A stretch of 64,000 nt of DNA. It comes from JACKAN01 sp964502735. GTDB taxonomy: Bacteria > Bdellovibrionota > Bdellovibrionia > Bdellovibrionales > UBA1609. Within the stretch, counting starts at the first letter, position 1. Every line of letters begins with the position of its first letter. The notes beneath the pieces are model-generated. The model made no database searches. It was not told the origin of the DNA and was given only the letters and a program-made list of their open reading frames with translations. This document shows, piece by piece, positions 43,021 to 50,169 of the stretch. The translations under genes were made by a program, and so were the position numbers. The stretch lies in contig CAZCYD010000010.1 of the NCBI GenBank assembly GCA_964502735.1, positions 6,855-70,854 of the forward strand. Reading direction: 5' to 3'.

Positions 43021-43308
43021 TTAGCTACAGACCGTCTCATTAAGGCAGGTCTCGATTATATAGTCACCTTGATCTTCGTCAGGAAGGTTGGGGCGTCGAC
43101 TAATCTCAGATTCAAAGCAGGCAGTGGTTGTGGCTTGCCTTGCTGTATGAGCCGAGGTCGAAGAGTGTTTAAATTTTCCATGGTAACTGCAAGTGATTTT
43201 TTTGCTTTCTCGCTTTGATGAGTCTTCTGGTGCACCCAAAGATGAGTGAGAAATCCCCAGCAGGGCGGCCATTAATAGTAAAGATAAGGTTGGAAAGAAC
43301 CACTTCAT
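43021..43308 (-). CDS. Small secreted cysteine-containing protein
   Basis: A 95-residue exported protein. The signal peptide (WFFPTLSLLLMAALLGISHSSLGA) is clear and the ATG has a strong GGAGGATTT ribosome site, so I consider it real despite its size. The mature peptide is about 70 residues with four cysteines (ITCSY, TACFE, ETCLN, TVCS), probably two disulfides. Function unknown. It heads a run of small envelope genes on the minus strand. Confidence 0.75.
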   Translation of the reverse strand: MKWFFPTLSLLLMAALLGISHSSLGAPEDSSKRESKKITCSYHGKFKHSSTSAHTARQATTTACFESEISRRPNLPDEDQGDYIIETCLNETVCS

Positions 43309-43540
43309 AAATCCTCCGATAACAAGATGGATTGCAAGCCGAAGGCCATAATTCTTTGTGCTTAAATCTGTAATTATTTGTAATCATTAAATAAAAACAA
43401 CAGTCAGAAGGTTTTGCATCGATAGGTAGAGCCTGTGCGCAATTTTGTCATCTAGCTGCACAGAAAGTTTTGCCCTCTCCGTTTGTTTTAGAAGGGAGTG
43501 TTAATTCACTGAAATAGCCTTATTCTTTCGCTGCTCCAAG

Positions 43541-43561
43541 TTGAAAATTAGGGCCTGGCAC
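43541..43561 (+). repeat. REP-like repeat copy (AAATTAGGGCCTGGCAC)
   Basis: A copy of the motif that forms the arms of the inverted repeat at 44288-44405, differing by one base at the 5' side (TTGAAAATTAGGG against TTGCAAATTAGGG). It lies just before the start of the gene at 43575. The remainder of the spacer 43309-43574 shows no gene. Confidence 0.6.
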
Positions 43562-43574
43562 TTTTTGGGGGTCT

Positions 43575-44306
43575 ATGGCAGTTTATGGTCGTATGTATGA
43601 GAACTTTTTGGATAAATTCTTTCATTCAGGGTTTCGACTCAGAAATGAAAATCTAGATTGTGCGAATTGTTTGATGGCTAAAAAAGGGATTTACAAAGGT
43701 GATTTAAAGTGTTGTACCTACTTTCCTTTTTTGCCCAATTATAGCCTTGGTGCTTGTATAGATTATTCTTCAAGGTTTAAGGAAATTCTGAAGAATAAAA
43801 TTAAAGGAAGAGAGTTTGTTTTGCCTTTGGGGCTAATGCCCAGTTGGTCTTACAGGGTGGCTTACAGGTTCAAGTCTTCGTTGGATTTTGGCAATCGAGA
43901 GGACTTACTTTGTCCTTTCTATGTGAAGAGTAGCGGGCAGTGTGAGATTTGGCCTTACAGGAATAGTGCTTGTTCGTCATTCCACTGTAATTTTTCAGGT
44001 GATGAGAGGGATGCAGAGTCCTATTGGAACAGGTATAATGAGACTATTCATTATTTAGAAATGGCGCTATCACAATATTGTATGATGGCCTTTGGTTATA
44101 CGAAAGATAATGTGTTGCGACAGATAGGGTATTTAGAGGGGCACGAAAAGGATTTGGATCCCGAGGTTTCTAGCTTATCTAGAGAAGAGTATAGAGATCT
44201 GTGGGGAGATTACTATCAGCGCGAGGAGTACTTTTTTATAAGGGTAAGGGAATTTCAAAAAAGCATTCCCTACGAGACTTACCAGGAGATCGGTGCCAGG
44301 CCCTAA
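43575..44306 (+). CDS. Cysteine-rich YkgJ-like (zinc/iron-chelating) protein
   Basis: A 243-residue soluble protein. The N-terminal third has CANCLMAKKGIYKGDLKCCTYFPFLPNYSLGAC, and then LCPFYVKSSGQCEIWPYRNSACSSFHCNF, which resemble the UPF0153/YkgJ cysteine array that binds an Fe-S cluster or zinc. Its C-terminus is helical and acidic. The last residues (EIGARP) and the stop are encoded by the left arm of a repeat (44288-44405), so the original 3' end may have been replaced. The ATG at 43575 has GGGGGTC upstream. No specific substrate is known. Confidence 0.7.
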   Translation: MAVYGRMYENFLDKFFHSGFRLRNENLDCANCLMAKKGIYKGDLKCCTYFPFLPNYSLGACIDYSSRFKEILKNKIKGREFVLPLGLMPSWSYRVAYRFKSSLDFGNREDLLCPFYVKSSGQCEIWPYRNSACSSFHCNFSGDERDAESYWNRYNETIHYLEMALSQYCMMAFGYTKDNVLRQIGYLEGHEKDLDPEVSSLSREEYRDLWGDYYQREEYFFIRVREFQKSIPYETYQEIGARP

Positions 44307-44405
44307 TTTGCAACTCGCAGCAGTGATAAGGACTTCGAATGACAATATTTAATGGTATAGGGATAAATGTTGCTGCGGGTTGCAAATTAGGGCCTGGCAC
44401 CGATC
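44288..44405. repeat. Inverted repeat of 35-bp arms around a 48-nt centre
   Basis: Left arm 44288-44322 begins GATCGGTGCCAGGCCC and continues TAATTTGCAACTC; right arm 44371-44405 is its reverse complement with one mismatch (G for A in the GCGGGTTG part). The centre, 44323-44370, has no obvious pattern. One arm motif recurs at 43541 and a truncated copy at 52371. It sits between the Cys-rich gene and sufE and could pair in mRNA as a large hairpin, or be a pair of REP-like elements in opposite orientation. Confidence 0.85.
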
Positions 44406-44427
44406 TTCCGATCTTAGGAGAGAGAAT

Positions 44428-44844
44428 ATGGTGGATGAAAAGCAGAAGTTAATTATTCGAGAATTCAAAGAGGTTTCTTCTTGGGAAGAACGATACAAAA
44501 AAATTATGGACATTGGGAAATTGCTGCCTCCAATGGATCCCAAACATCAGACAGAAGAAAATAAGGTGAGGGGCTGTCAGTCTCAACTGTGGATGTTTGC
44601 CGAGCTCGATGACGAAGGTAAGATGGTCTTATTCGTAGACAGTGACGCTATGATTGTTCGAGGTCTGGCAGCACTTTTTGCTAGAGTGTGCACTGGTGAA
44701 AAGCCACAGGATTTAATTTATGCCGATTTTTATTTTATCAAAGAAATTGGACTAGACATTAACCTTTCTCAAACTCGAGTGGGAGGGCTAGCCGCCATGA
44801 TCAAGCAAATTAAGATGTACGCACTAGCTTACACTTATAAGTAG
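44428..44844 (+). CDS. sufE: SufE-family Fe-S cluster sulfur acceptor
   Basis: A 138-residue protein of the SufE/CsdE family. The conserved cysteine that accepts persulfide from the SufS desulfurase is C50 in KVRGCQSQLW, and the fold's closing helix ends in KQIKMYALAYTYK. Length matches E. coli SufE (138). The start is the ATG at 44428, with TTAGGAGAG just upstream; a frame open to 44380 would run through the right arm of the inverted repeat, so it is not used. No other suf gene is nearby. Confidence 0.93.
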   Translation: MVDEKQKLIIREFKEVSSWEERYKKIMDIGKLLPPMDPKHQTEENKVRGCQSQLWMFAELDDEGKMVLFVDSDAMIVRGLAALFARVCTGEKPQDLIYADFYFIKEIGLDINLSQTRVGGLAAMIKQIKMYALAYTYK

Positions 44845-44880
44845 AAACCCAAACCCGCGGATTTGGATAGAAATAGCGAG

Positions 44881-45585
44881 TTAAATAGTTGCATACACAT
44901 TGTGAGTGTCGTCATCGTCCTCTAAAGCGTCTAGTAATTTCGTTACGTCTTCGAGTTGTTCATTTGAAAGTTCAGTAACATTGGTTGGAACATAGGAAAG
45001 TTCGGCAACTGTGATCTCCCAACCTCGACTTTGCAGTTCCTTTCTAATTGAATCTAGATCCTCAGGGTTCCCGTAGAAACTAAAGCTATGATCTTCTGAA
45101 TTTTTCTCAACATCATTAGCCCCCACTTCAATGGCCTCCTCCTCAGGGTCTTTAACATCTTGCTTTCGACCTTCAATAAGAGAGGTTCGAGAAAACATCC
45201 AAGAAACGCTACCCGTTTCCCCAAGATTGCCCTGATTCTTTCCAAAAATGGAGCGAATATTAGACGCCGTTCGGTTTCTATTGTCGGTTTGACACTCCAC
45301 TATGACTCCAACTCCGTGGGGGCCATAACCCTCATATGTGAGTTCCTCAATATTAGAGCCTTCGCCACCTTGCCCTGAGCCCTTTTTTATTGCTCTTTCA
45401 ATAGTGTCTTTAGGGCAAGATTGTTCACGGGCTACATTTATGGCAATTTTTAGGCGGGTATTGGCATCGGGGTCAGGTCCTCCCAACTTTGCAGCCACTT
45501 GAATTTCTCTAGCTAGCTTAGTAAAAATTTGTCCCTTTTTCTGAGCCGCCGCGACTTTATGTGGATTTTTCCAACTTTTTCCCAT
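44881..45585 (-). CDS. yebC: YebC/PmpR-family protein
   Basis: A 234-residue protein of the TACO1/YebC family: GKSWKNPHKVAAAQKKGQIFTKLAREIQVAAKLGG, then ARLKIAINVAREQSCPKDTIERAIKKGSG, a strand-rich middle with YEGYGPHGVGVIVECQTDNRNRTASNIRSIFGKN and GSVSWMF, and an acidic C-terminus. YebC proteins bind ribosomes or DNA; recent work links them to translation of proline-rich stretches. I chose the ATG at 45585, with GGGAG upstream, over a frame open to 45639. It is divergent from the DUF455 gene. Confidence 0.93.
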   Translation of the reverse strand: MGKSWKNPHKVAAAQKKGQIFTKLAREIQVAAKLGGPDPDANTRLKIAINVAREQSCPKDTIERAIKKGSGQGGEGSNIEELTYEGYGPHGVGVIVECQTDNRNRTASNIRSIFGKNQGNLGETGSVSWMFSRTSLIEGRKQDVKDPEEEAIEVGANDVEKNSEDHSFSFYGNPEDLDSIRKELQSRGWEITVAELSYVPTNVTELSNEQLEDVTKLLDALEDDDDTHNVYATI

Positions 45586-45648
45586 AATAGATAACTCCCA
45601 ATTGTGACGTAAAGGGAAGAATAAAATCATTATTGACATGGGGTCAAG

Positions 45649-46452
45649 ATGCGGAATGAGAATCCATTTTTAGAGCCGAACATTTGGCATAAGATAGAAT
45701 CAATTAAAACAATATGTCACAGGCTTTTGGTGGGAGGGGAGTCGATTGAAATCCCCTCAATCCCGGCAAGAACAGCTAATATTCTTGAACCCATAAATAT
45801 GCCTGAAAAAAAGGGACTATCCCATGTTGAAGGACGAGCTCACAGGCTGCACGATCTCGCGAATATAGAGCTTCAGGCTGCCGAACTTGGCGTTAGAACT
45901 TTAGCAGAGTTCCCTCTGGCTAACACAGAGTTTCGCCATAGGTTGGTCGATATCGTCTTTGAGGAGCTTGAACATTTGACTTTATGTTTAGAATCATTGG
46001 AGCATCTGGGTTATCAATGGGGGGACTGGCCTATTCATGTTAAGTTGTGGGCAAGTACAAGCCGCACAGATGACTTCTTGGATCGAATTTTTATTGTTCA
46101 CAATTACTTAGAGGGTGCAGGATTAGATGCCAGCACAACTTTGCTCAAAAAACTAAATGCAGTGGAATGCTCTCATTTAAAAGCGACTGTGAATAGGATA
46201 GCTAAAGATGAAGAGGGCCATGTTGAATTTGGAACTCACTGGTTTAAAAAAGCCTGTTTGAAAGAAAGTTTGGACCCAGATCAAGAGTTTAAAACGAGAT
46301 TATATCAATTGTCTCCGAGGCTACCTAGGAGGGTTGAAAGGATAAATGTGGAGCTTAGAAAAAGCTTGGGGTTTTCCTCAGGGCAGATTCAAGTGCTGTC
46401 TGATTTTAGAACTGCTCGTCTGGCCCGAGAAGCCTCCACTGCCCCTCCCTAA
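45649..46452 (+). CDS. DUF455-family ferritin-like protein
   Basis: A 267-residue protein of the ferritin-like DUF455 group. The helix bundle carries di-iron-type motifs: HDLANIELQAAELGVRTLAEFP, then DIVFEELEHLTLCLESLEHLG, and KDEEGHVEFG. The di-iron centre suggests a hydroxylase or oxygen-related enzyme, but the substrate is unknown. Its 3' end overlaps the converging pseudouridine synthase gene by 47 nt, so the ends of the two mRNAs are complementary. Confidence 0.88.
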   Translation: MRNENPFLEPNIWHKIESIKTICHRLLVGGESIEIPSIPARTANILEPINMPEKKGLSHVEGRAHRLHDLANIELQAAELGVRTLAEFPLANTEFRHRLVDIVFEELEHLTLCLESLEHLGYQWGDWPIHVKLWASTSRTDDFLDRIFIVHNYLEGAGLDASTTLLKKLNAVECSHLKATVNRIAKDEEGHVEFGTHWFKKACLKESLDPDQEFKTRLYQLSPRLPRRVERINVELRKSLGFSSGQIQVLSDFRTARLAREASTAPP

Positions 46453-47179
46453 GAGACCCAAGAGCGACGCGGCCGATACGCACTCTTTTAAGGCTTGTGA
46501 CTTCCAAGCCCACCAATTCACACATTCTTCTGATCTGACGTTTTTTTCCTTCAACCAGAACAAACTTAAGTTGATCACGGTTTATCCAGTCAACCTTAGC
46601 TGGTTTTAATGGTACTCCGTCTAAGGAAAGGCCATGTTTTAACAAGGTTAGACCATTTTCTTTAATTTGTCCCTTCACTCTGACCAAATACTCCTTTTCT
46701 ATTTCGGAGTCCTCCCCTATAAGCTGCTTGGCAATTTTGCCATCTTGAGTCAGCACAAGAAGCCCCTTGGAGTCGATGTCTAAACGACCAGCGGGTGCCA
46801 ATCCATTTTTAAGCTCTCTGTAGTCGCTAACACCGGGTGAATTGGGGACTAGGGTTTTGGCGTTAATTATATCAAGTGCACTTTTGTATTCGCCTTCGTC
46901 GTCGTTGTGGCTTACGTATCCAACTGGTTTATAAAGTAAAACCGTTTTTTTCTTAGACAGAATTTTTTTTCCTACAGAGGAGATTTTAATATCTACCCCC
47001 CTGGGGAATTTGGTTCCAAGTTCTTCAACCCTCTCTCCATTTACAAATACAAAACCCTTTTCTATGATTTCATCAGCTTCTCGTCGAGAGCAAAGGCCTT
47101 CCTCGCTCATAAGCTTTGAAAGTCGAATTAGGGGTTCTTCTGAGTTTTCTGACGTTGGATTCAATTTTTTATCTGACAT
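46406..47179 (-). CDS. rRNA pseudouridine synthase (RluB/RluE/RluF family)
   Basis: A 257-residue enzyme. The N-terminal S4 domain (LIRLSKLMSEEGLCSRREADEIIEKGFVFVNGE) binds RNA. The catalytic Asp is D134 in AGRLDIDSKGLLVLTQDG, and KEYLVRVKG and KRQIRRMCELVGLEVTSLKRVRIG are typical. It converts a specific uridine of large-subunit rRNA to pseudouridine. RluB, RluE and RluF share these features; I do not assign one. The start overlaps the end of the PTPS-like gene at 47161 by 19 nt and the 3' end overlaps the DUF455 gene by 47 nt. Confidence 0.9.
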   Translation of the reverse strand: MSDKKLNPTSENSEEPLIRLSKLMSEEGLCSRREADEIIEKGFVFVNGERVEELGTKFPRGVDIKISSVGKKILSKKKTVLLYKPVGYVSHNDDEGEYKSALDIINAKTLVPNSPGVSDYRELKNGLAPAGRLDIDSKGLLVLTQDGKIAKQLIGEDSEIEKEYLVRVKGQIKENGLTLLKHGLSLDGVPLKPAKVDWINRDQLKFVLVEGKKRQIRRMCELVGLEVTSLKRVRIGRVALGSLREGQWRLLGPDEQF

Positions 47180-47523
47180 GGATATGTAAACCTACTGTGT
47201 TTATGATCGCTCAAACTGACTTTGTAAAGTAGTTCTCCTAAATCTGTATTCTTTAGCATATTGTAAACAAGTTCGACTAAGTTCTCACCAGTTATTCTAA
47301 ATCTTTCACCTAATTCAGCACATTTTTTACATTCTTGCTCTGTTTTCTGTGCTATACAGTTATTTATACTCTCAGCCAATATATTCTGGAAATGATAGTA
47401 GTTAATTAATGATCCCGAGCAGTTATCAATAGCACCATGCAAAGTAACATAATAGTTGTAGTTAACAAGCTCTTTTTTATGGATAAAGTTAAAATTCGAA
47501 TTTGCTGTTAAAAAATATTTCAT
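47161..47523 (-). CDS. Divergent PTPS-fold protein, second copy (PTPS-B)
   Basis: A 120-residue protein that aligns by eye with 6-pyruvoyl-tetrahydropterin synthase: NYNYYVTLHGAIDNCSGSLINYYHFQNIL matches the family strand-helix (HNYxVxVxGxxxxxTGMVxDF), and ITGENLVELVYNMLKNTDLGELLYKVSLSD matches the TxENxxxYIW...LYxVxVYET region. It keeps H15 (in FNFIHKK) but the second and third zinc histidines (HGH) are replaced by N21-Y-N23. The LDHxxLN catalytic stretch is absent. It overlaps PTPS-A by 4 nt (ATGA) and the pseudouridine synthase start by 19 nt. Likely a structural partner or a new function. Confidence 0.6.
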   Translation of the reverse strand: MKYFLTANSNFNFIHKKELVNYNYYVTLHGAIDNCSGSLINYYHFQNILAESINNCIAQKTEQECKKCAELGERFRITGENLVELVYNMLKNTDLGELLYKVSLSDHKHSRFTYPCQIKN

Positions 47524-47957
47524 TTCGACAATTCAAATTTTGGGTCATCATAGACTTCTACACAAAATGTCTCACCTTGAAAAAGCCTTACTCCCTCCAA
47601 TTTTACTTGATTGTCTTTTAAGAGATCTTTAGATCTTAGAAAACAATAGCGTGCAATATTTTCTATTGTAGGTACGTTTTTCTGAAAAAAATCGACATCT
47701 GTATTAAGAAATTTGTGATCTAGTGGTTTAACAATATTTTCGAGTATTTTTTTTAGTTCAATAGCTTCTATCAAAATGCCAGTTTGAGAGTTTCGAGGGC
47801 CAGTCACCACAATTTCTAGAATAAAATTATGACCGTATCCGTATTCACTAAAATACCCATGGTAAACAGCTTGATTTTTTTCTAAGGTCCAATCGGGGTT
47901 ATAATATCTTAGCCCGCAATTGAAGTGAATTTGTTGATGAACTTTGAAAACGCCCAT
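47520..47957 (-). CDS. PTPS-fold protein with atypical active site (PTPS-A)
   Basis: A 145-residue protein clearly related to 6-pyruvoyl-tetrahydropterin synthase/QueD: KPLDHKFLNTDVDFFQKNVPTIENIARY matches the family motif closely, and GYGHNFILEIVVTGPRNSQTGILI is the strand after the zinc site. However, the zinc site looks altered: the first His (normally in FSAAHRL) aligns with L16, the HGH pair is YGH (Y41, H43), and the catalytic Cys of the K-C-x-x-P-N stretch is not seen. The E-T near the C-terminus is also changed. It follows the SDR gene after 7 nt and leads PTPS-B, an operon. Function is probably pterin-related but not canonical. Confidence 0.75.
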   Translation of the reverse strand: MGVFKVHQQIHFNCGLRYYNPDWTLEKNQAVYHGYFSEYGYGHNFILEIVVTGPRNSQTGILIEAIELKKILENIVKPLDHKFLNTDVDFFQKNVPTIENIARYCFLRSKDLLKDNQVKLEGVRLFQGETFCVEVYDDPKFELSK

Positions 47958-47964
47958 AAATTCC

Positions 47965-48705
47965 TTATTTCAAACTCAAAAGCCCACCGTCAACAATATG
48001 TGCAGTTCCCGTAATCCAGTTGGCTTCTGGGCTAATCAAGAAATTTACATAATTACAAATATCCTCCGGCAGCCCAGGCCTTCCCATGGGGACAAGCTCT
48101 GAGACTGAGGCTCTCCATGTTTCGTCAACCTGATTGTGGATTGGGGTTTCTATAATGCCTGGGCAAACCGCATTAACGGTGACTCCATAAGCTGCCATCT
48201 CCTCCGCCAGAGATTGAGTCCAATTAATCATAGCTGCTTTTAGAGCTGAGTAGGCAGACGTGCCCCGTATGGGTTTAATTCCAAGTGTAGAGGATATGGA
48301 TATGATTTTAGTTTTGTCCTTTATAATGCGATCCCAGAACTGTTGAACTACGGTTATGGGTGAGGCCACACTCATTTTGTATTGTAGATCCCATTCCGAG
48401 AGAGGTGTTTTGATAAAGTCATTCCTTTCTATGGAGCCCGCATTTAAGATAATAGCTTCCAGTTTATTTTCGCCTTCAACACTAGGGTGAGCCGCCAACC
48501 ATGATTGGCAAAAAGACATAGTTTTATCAATATCGGTAAGATCTACAGAATAAGTTTCACAGTCTGTGGAACAAGATTTTTTAACACCATCTAATTTTTC
48601 AATGTCTCTACCCACTAATGTAATTTTATGTCCAGTCGTGGACAGTTTTTTGGAAAGTGTGGCTCCAATTCCACTAGACGCTCCTGTGATGATCACGTTT
48701 TTCAT
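47965..48705 (-). CDS. Short-chain dehydrogenase/reductase
   Basis: A 246-residue classical SDR. It has the Rossmann glycine motif TGASSGIGATLSKKL, the NAG motif in LNAGS, the catalytic S-Y-K (SISST...YSALKAAM, with Y155-x-x-x-K about), and PGIIETPI. The C-terminus ends IVDGG, as in FabG-like SDRs. Together with the two PTPS-fold genes downstream it resembles the pair PTPS + sepiapterin reductase used to make tetrahydrobiopterin, but SDR specificity cannot be read from sequence. It is the first gene of the operon, with a long upstream spacer that contains a large palindrome. Confidence 0.85.
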   Translation of the reverse strand: MKNVIITGASSGIGATLSKKLSTTGHKITLVGRDIEKLDGVKKSCSTDCETYSVDLTDIDKTMSFCQSWLAAHPSVEGENKLEAIILNAGSIERNDFIKTPLSEWDLQYKMSVASPITVVQQFWDRIIKDKTKIISISSTLGIKPIRGTSAYSALKAAMINWTQSLAEEMAAYGVTVNAVCPGIIETPIHNQVDETWRASVSELVPMGRPGLPEDICNYVNFLISPEANWITGTAHIVDGGLLSLK

Positions 48706-48757
48706 AATTCATAACTAACAAAATTTGCCATCAAGAGAAAGTGATATTTGCACGATA

Positions 48758-48770
48758 AGCAAATTAGGGG
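48758..48770. repeat. Partial REP-like copy (AGCAAATTAGGGG)
   Basis: A short match to the AAATTAGGG core of the repeat at 44371 and 43541. It is in the 383-nt spacer 48706-49088, which otherwise contains only the large palindrome at 48929-49058; no gene is seen in the spacer. By itself this match could be chance. Confidence 0.3.
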
Positions 48771-48928
48771 TGATTTCGTGAGCTTTATATCCATTTTTTT
48801 TAAATATTTTTCTTGGTCTCTGCTAATTGGTTGGGCTTTAATGGGGCCCCTACCTATCTAAAATTGCAAGGGGCCGATCTGAGAGTGGTGAACGGGGTTT
48901 AATTTCTTTCCCAGGATAGAGAAGAACA

Positions 48929-49058
48929 ACCAATTCCAGAAAATAATTATCTAGACTTTGTGAATGCACTTCACGCGCAGTTCTGCAGCCTCAAGGCTGC
49001 AGCTGTGTGAGCATGAAGTGCATTCACAAAGTCTAGATAATTATTTTCTGGAATTGGT
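48929..49058. repeat. Large palindrome, copy 1 (45-bp perfect arms, 40-nt core)
   Basis: Left arm 48929-48973 and right arm 49014-49058 are perfect reverse complements. The 40-nt core between them has an inner 8-bp hairpin (CTGCAGCC-TCAA-GGCTGCAG) and partly paired flanks. Copy 2 at 53503-53646 has the same architecture and similar core but different arm bases. It lies 30 nt after the stop of the minus-strand gene at 49089. As RNA it would form an extremely stable hairpin; as DNA a cruciform. No T-run, so it is not a standard terminator. Confidence 0.95.
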
Positions 49059-49088
49059 ATAAAATCTATACTTGAGAAAGAAGCTGAA

Positions 49089-49313
49089 TCAGGCGGCTTG
49101 TCGCCTCATAAAGTTCTGATATTTTTTGTCAAAATCTTTTGGTTTCTCACCTTTTCTATTAACAAGACCTTCTTTGAACCACATAAAATGTTCGTTGCAA
49201 AACCCGGCTCTTGCAGATTTTCCTGCACACACTGGACAGCGCTTTGGCATTTCTACAACATTTGAAGCTTCAGGATTAACTGGTGACTTTTTTAATGATC
49301 TTTCATTAGACAT
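49089..49313 (-). CDS. Small zinc-ribbon-like protein
   Basis: A 74-residue basic protein with a CPVCAGKSARAGFCNEHF zinc-binding pattern (CxxC...C..H). The N-terminus is disordered (SNERSLKKSPVNPEASNVVEM) and the C-terminus is Lys-rich. The ATG is preceded by GGGAGAG. Such small Cys-His proteins can be translation or transcription accessories; no family is recognised. It is followed on its 3' side by the large palindrome. Confidence 0.7.
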   Translation of the reverse strand: MSNERSLKKSPVNPEASNVVEMPKRCPVCAGKSARAGFCNEHFMWFKEGLVNRKGEKPKDFDKKYQNFMRRQAA

Positions 49314-49398
49314 AGAATAACTCTCCCTTCGTTGAGATTTTATCGGCCCAAGGTCGAGTTGGCTTAAACAAATTTCTTAAAAGTGAAATAATAATCAA

Positions 49399-50133
49399 AT
49401 GTCAAAGATTAAAAAGAATAATAGGAGAAAAAATCTCCCTTTATTTCGTATCATTCTGAGAAATCGATGGGGGCTTATTTTGACTTCATTGATAATGGGT
49501 GCTGGTGTTAATTTTATTTACCAGATTTATCGCCAACCTACGGAAATTCTCTCTCTTGTCTATCCTGGCAAATCATCAACTTTAGAAGAAACTTATGAGA
49601 GATATATGGAAACCTTTCATCACGCAGCGACCCCAACAGTGAGGCCGGAGTTATTGGCTTCTATTGCGCAAGTAGAAAGTTCGGGAAGGGTTTGGGCAAG
49701 TCCTCCGTGGGAATTTAAAATTGGTCGGGGATGGGATAGAATATTTGCCCCCTCATCAAGTGCATTTGGGCTTATGCAAATCACAAAGGGACACCACCAG
49801 AGGGTGGGGGAGATGTGCTTGAAGGGTCGCGATAGCTCCAGTTTGTGTCAAGACCATAAAGTTTGGAGTCGAATCTTTCCTTCTCACTCAATAAAGATGG
49901 CATCAGTCTATATCGAGAAATCCATAAAAAAATATATAAACAATAAGAACTACCCGGAAGATAAATTGGTAAAAGCCGCAGCCATTGCCCATTTGTGTGG
50001 AGAAGGTCGTCTGGACAGTTTTATTGCTGCCAATTTTACTTTTAAAAATTTCAAGACTTGTGGATCTCATAATGCTGTTAAGTACGTCAACACTGTTCTT
50101 GATGGGTATTATAAACTTAAAAAATCTCTGTAA
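49399..50133 (+). CDS. Membrane-anchored lytic transglycosylase (SLT domain)
   Basis: A 244-residue murein hydrolase. A hydrophobic anchor lies at about 22-42 (GLILTSLIMGAGVNFIYQIY). The SLT domain begins with PELLASIAQVESSGRVWASP, with the catalytic E93, and continues with SSAFGLMQITKGHH and a helical C-terminus (AAAIAHLCGEGRLDSFI...YVNTVLDGYY). It would cleave glycan strands with a 1,6-anhydro product at the outer face of the inner membrane. The gene stands alone, convergent with the substrate-binding protein gene downstream. Confidence 0.9.
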   Translation: MSKIKKNNRRKNLPLFRIILRNRWGLILTSLIMGAGVNFIYQIYRQPTEILSLVYPGKSSTLEETYERYMETFHHAATPTVRPELLASIAQVESSGRVWASPPWEFKIGRGWDRIFAPSSSAFGLMQITKGHHQRVGEMCLKGRDSSSLCQDHKVWSRIFPSHSIKMASVYIEKSIKKYINNKNYPEDKLVKAAAIAHLCGEGRLDSFIAANFTFKNFKTCGSHNAVKYVNTVLDGYYKLKKSL

Positions 50134-50169
50134 AATAATGTTTTTTTGAGTTCATTATCTTCGCCGCCG

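Noticed and set aside
44404..44414. TCTTCCGATCT matches the end of a common sequencing adapter
   Set aside because: Eleven bases are likely by chance in 64 kb (a few percent), and it lies in a sensible place before the sufE ribosome site with no other adapter sequence around.
48929..49058. The palindrome as a standard terminator of the small gene
   Set aside because: There is no T-run after the stem and the stem is far longer than usual; an anti-decay or mobile element role is more likely.
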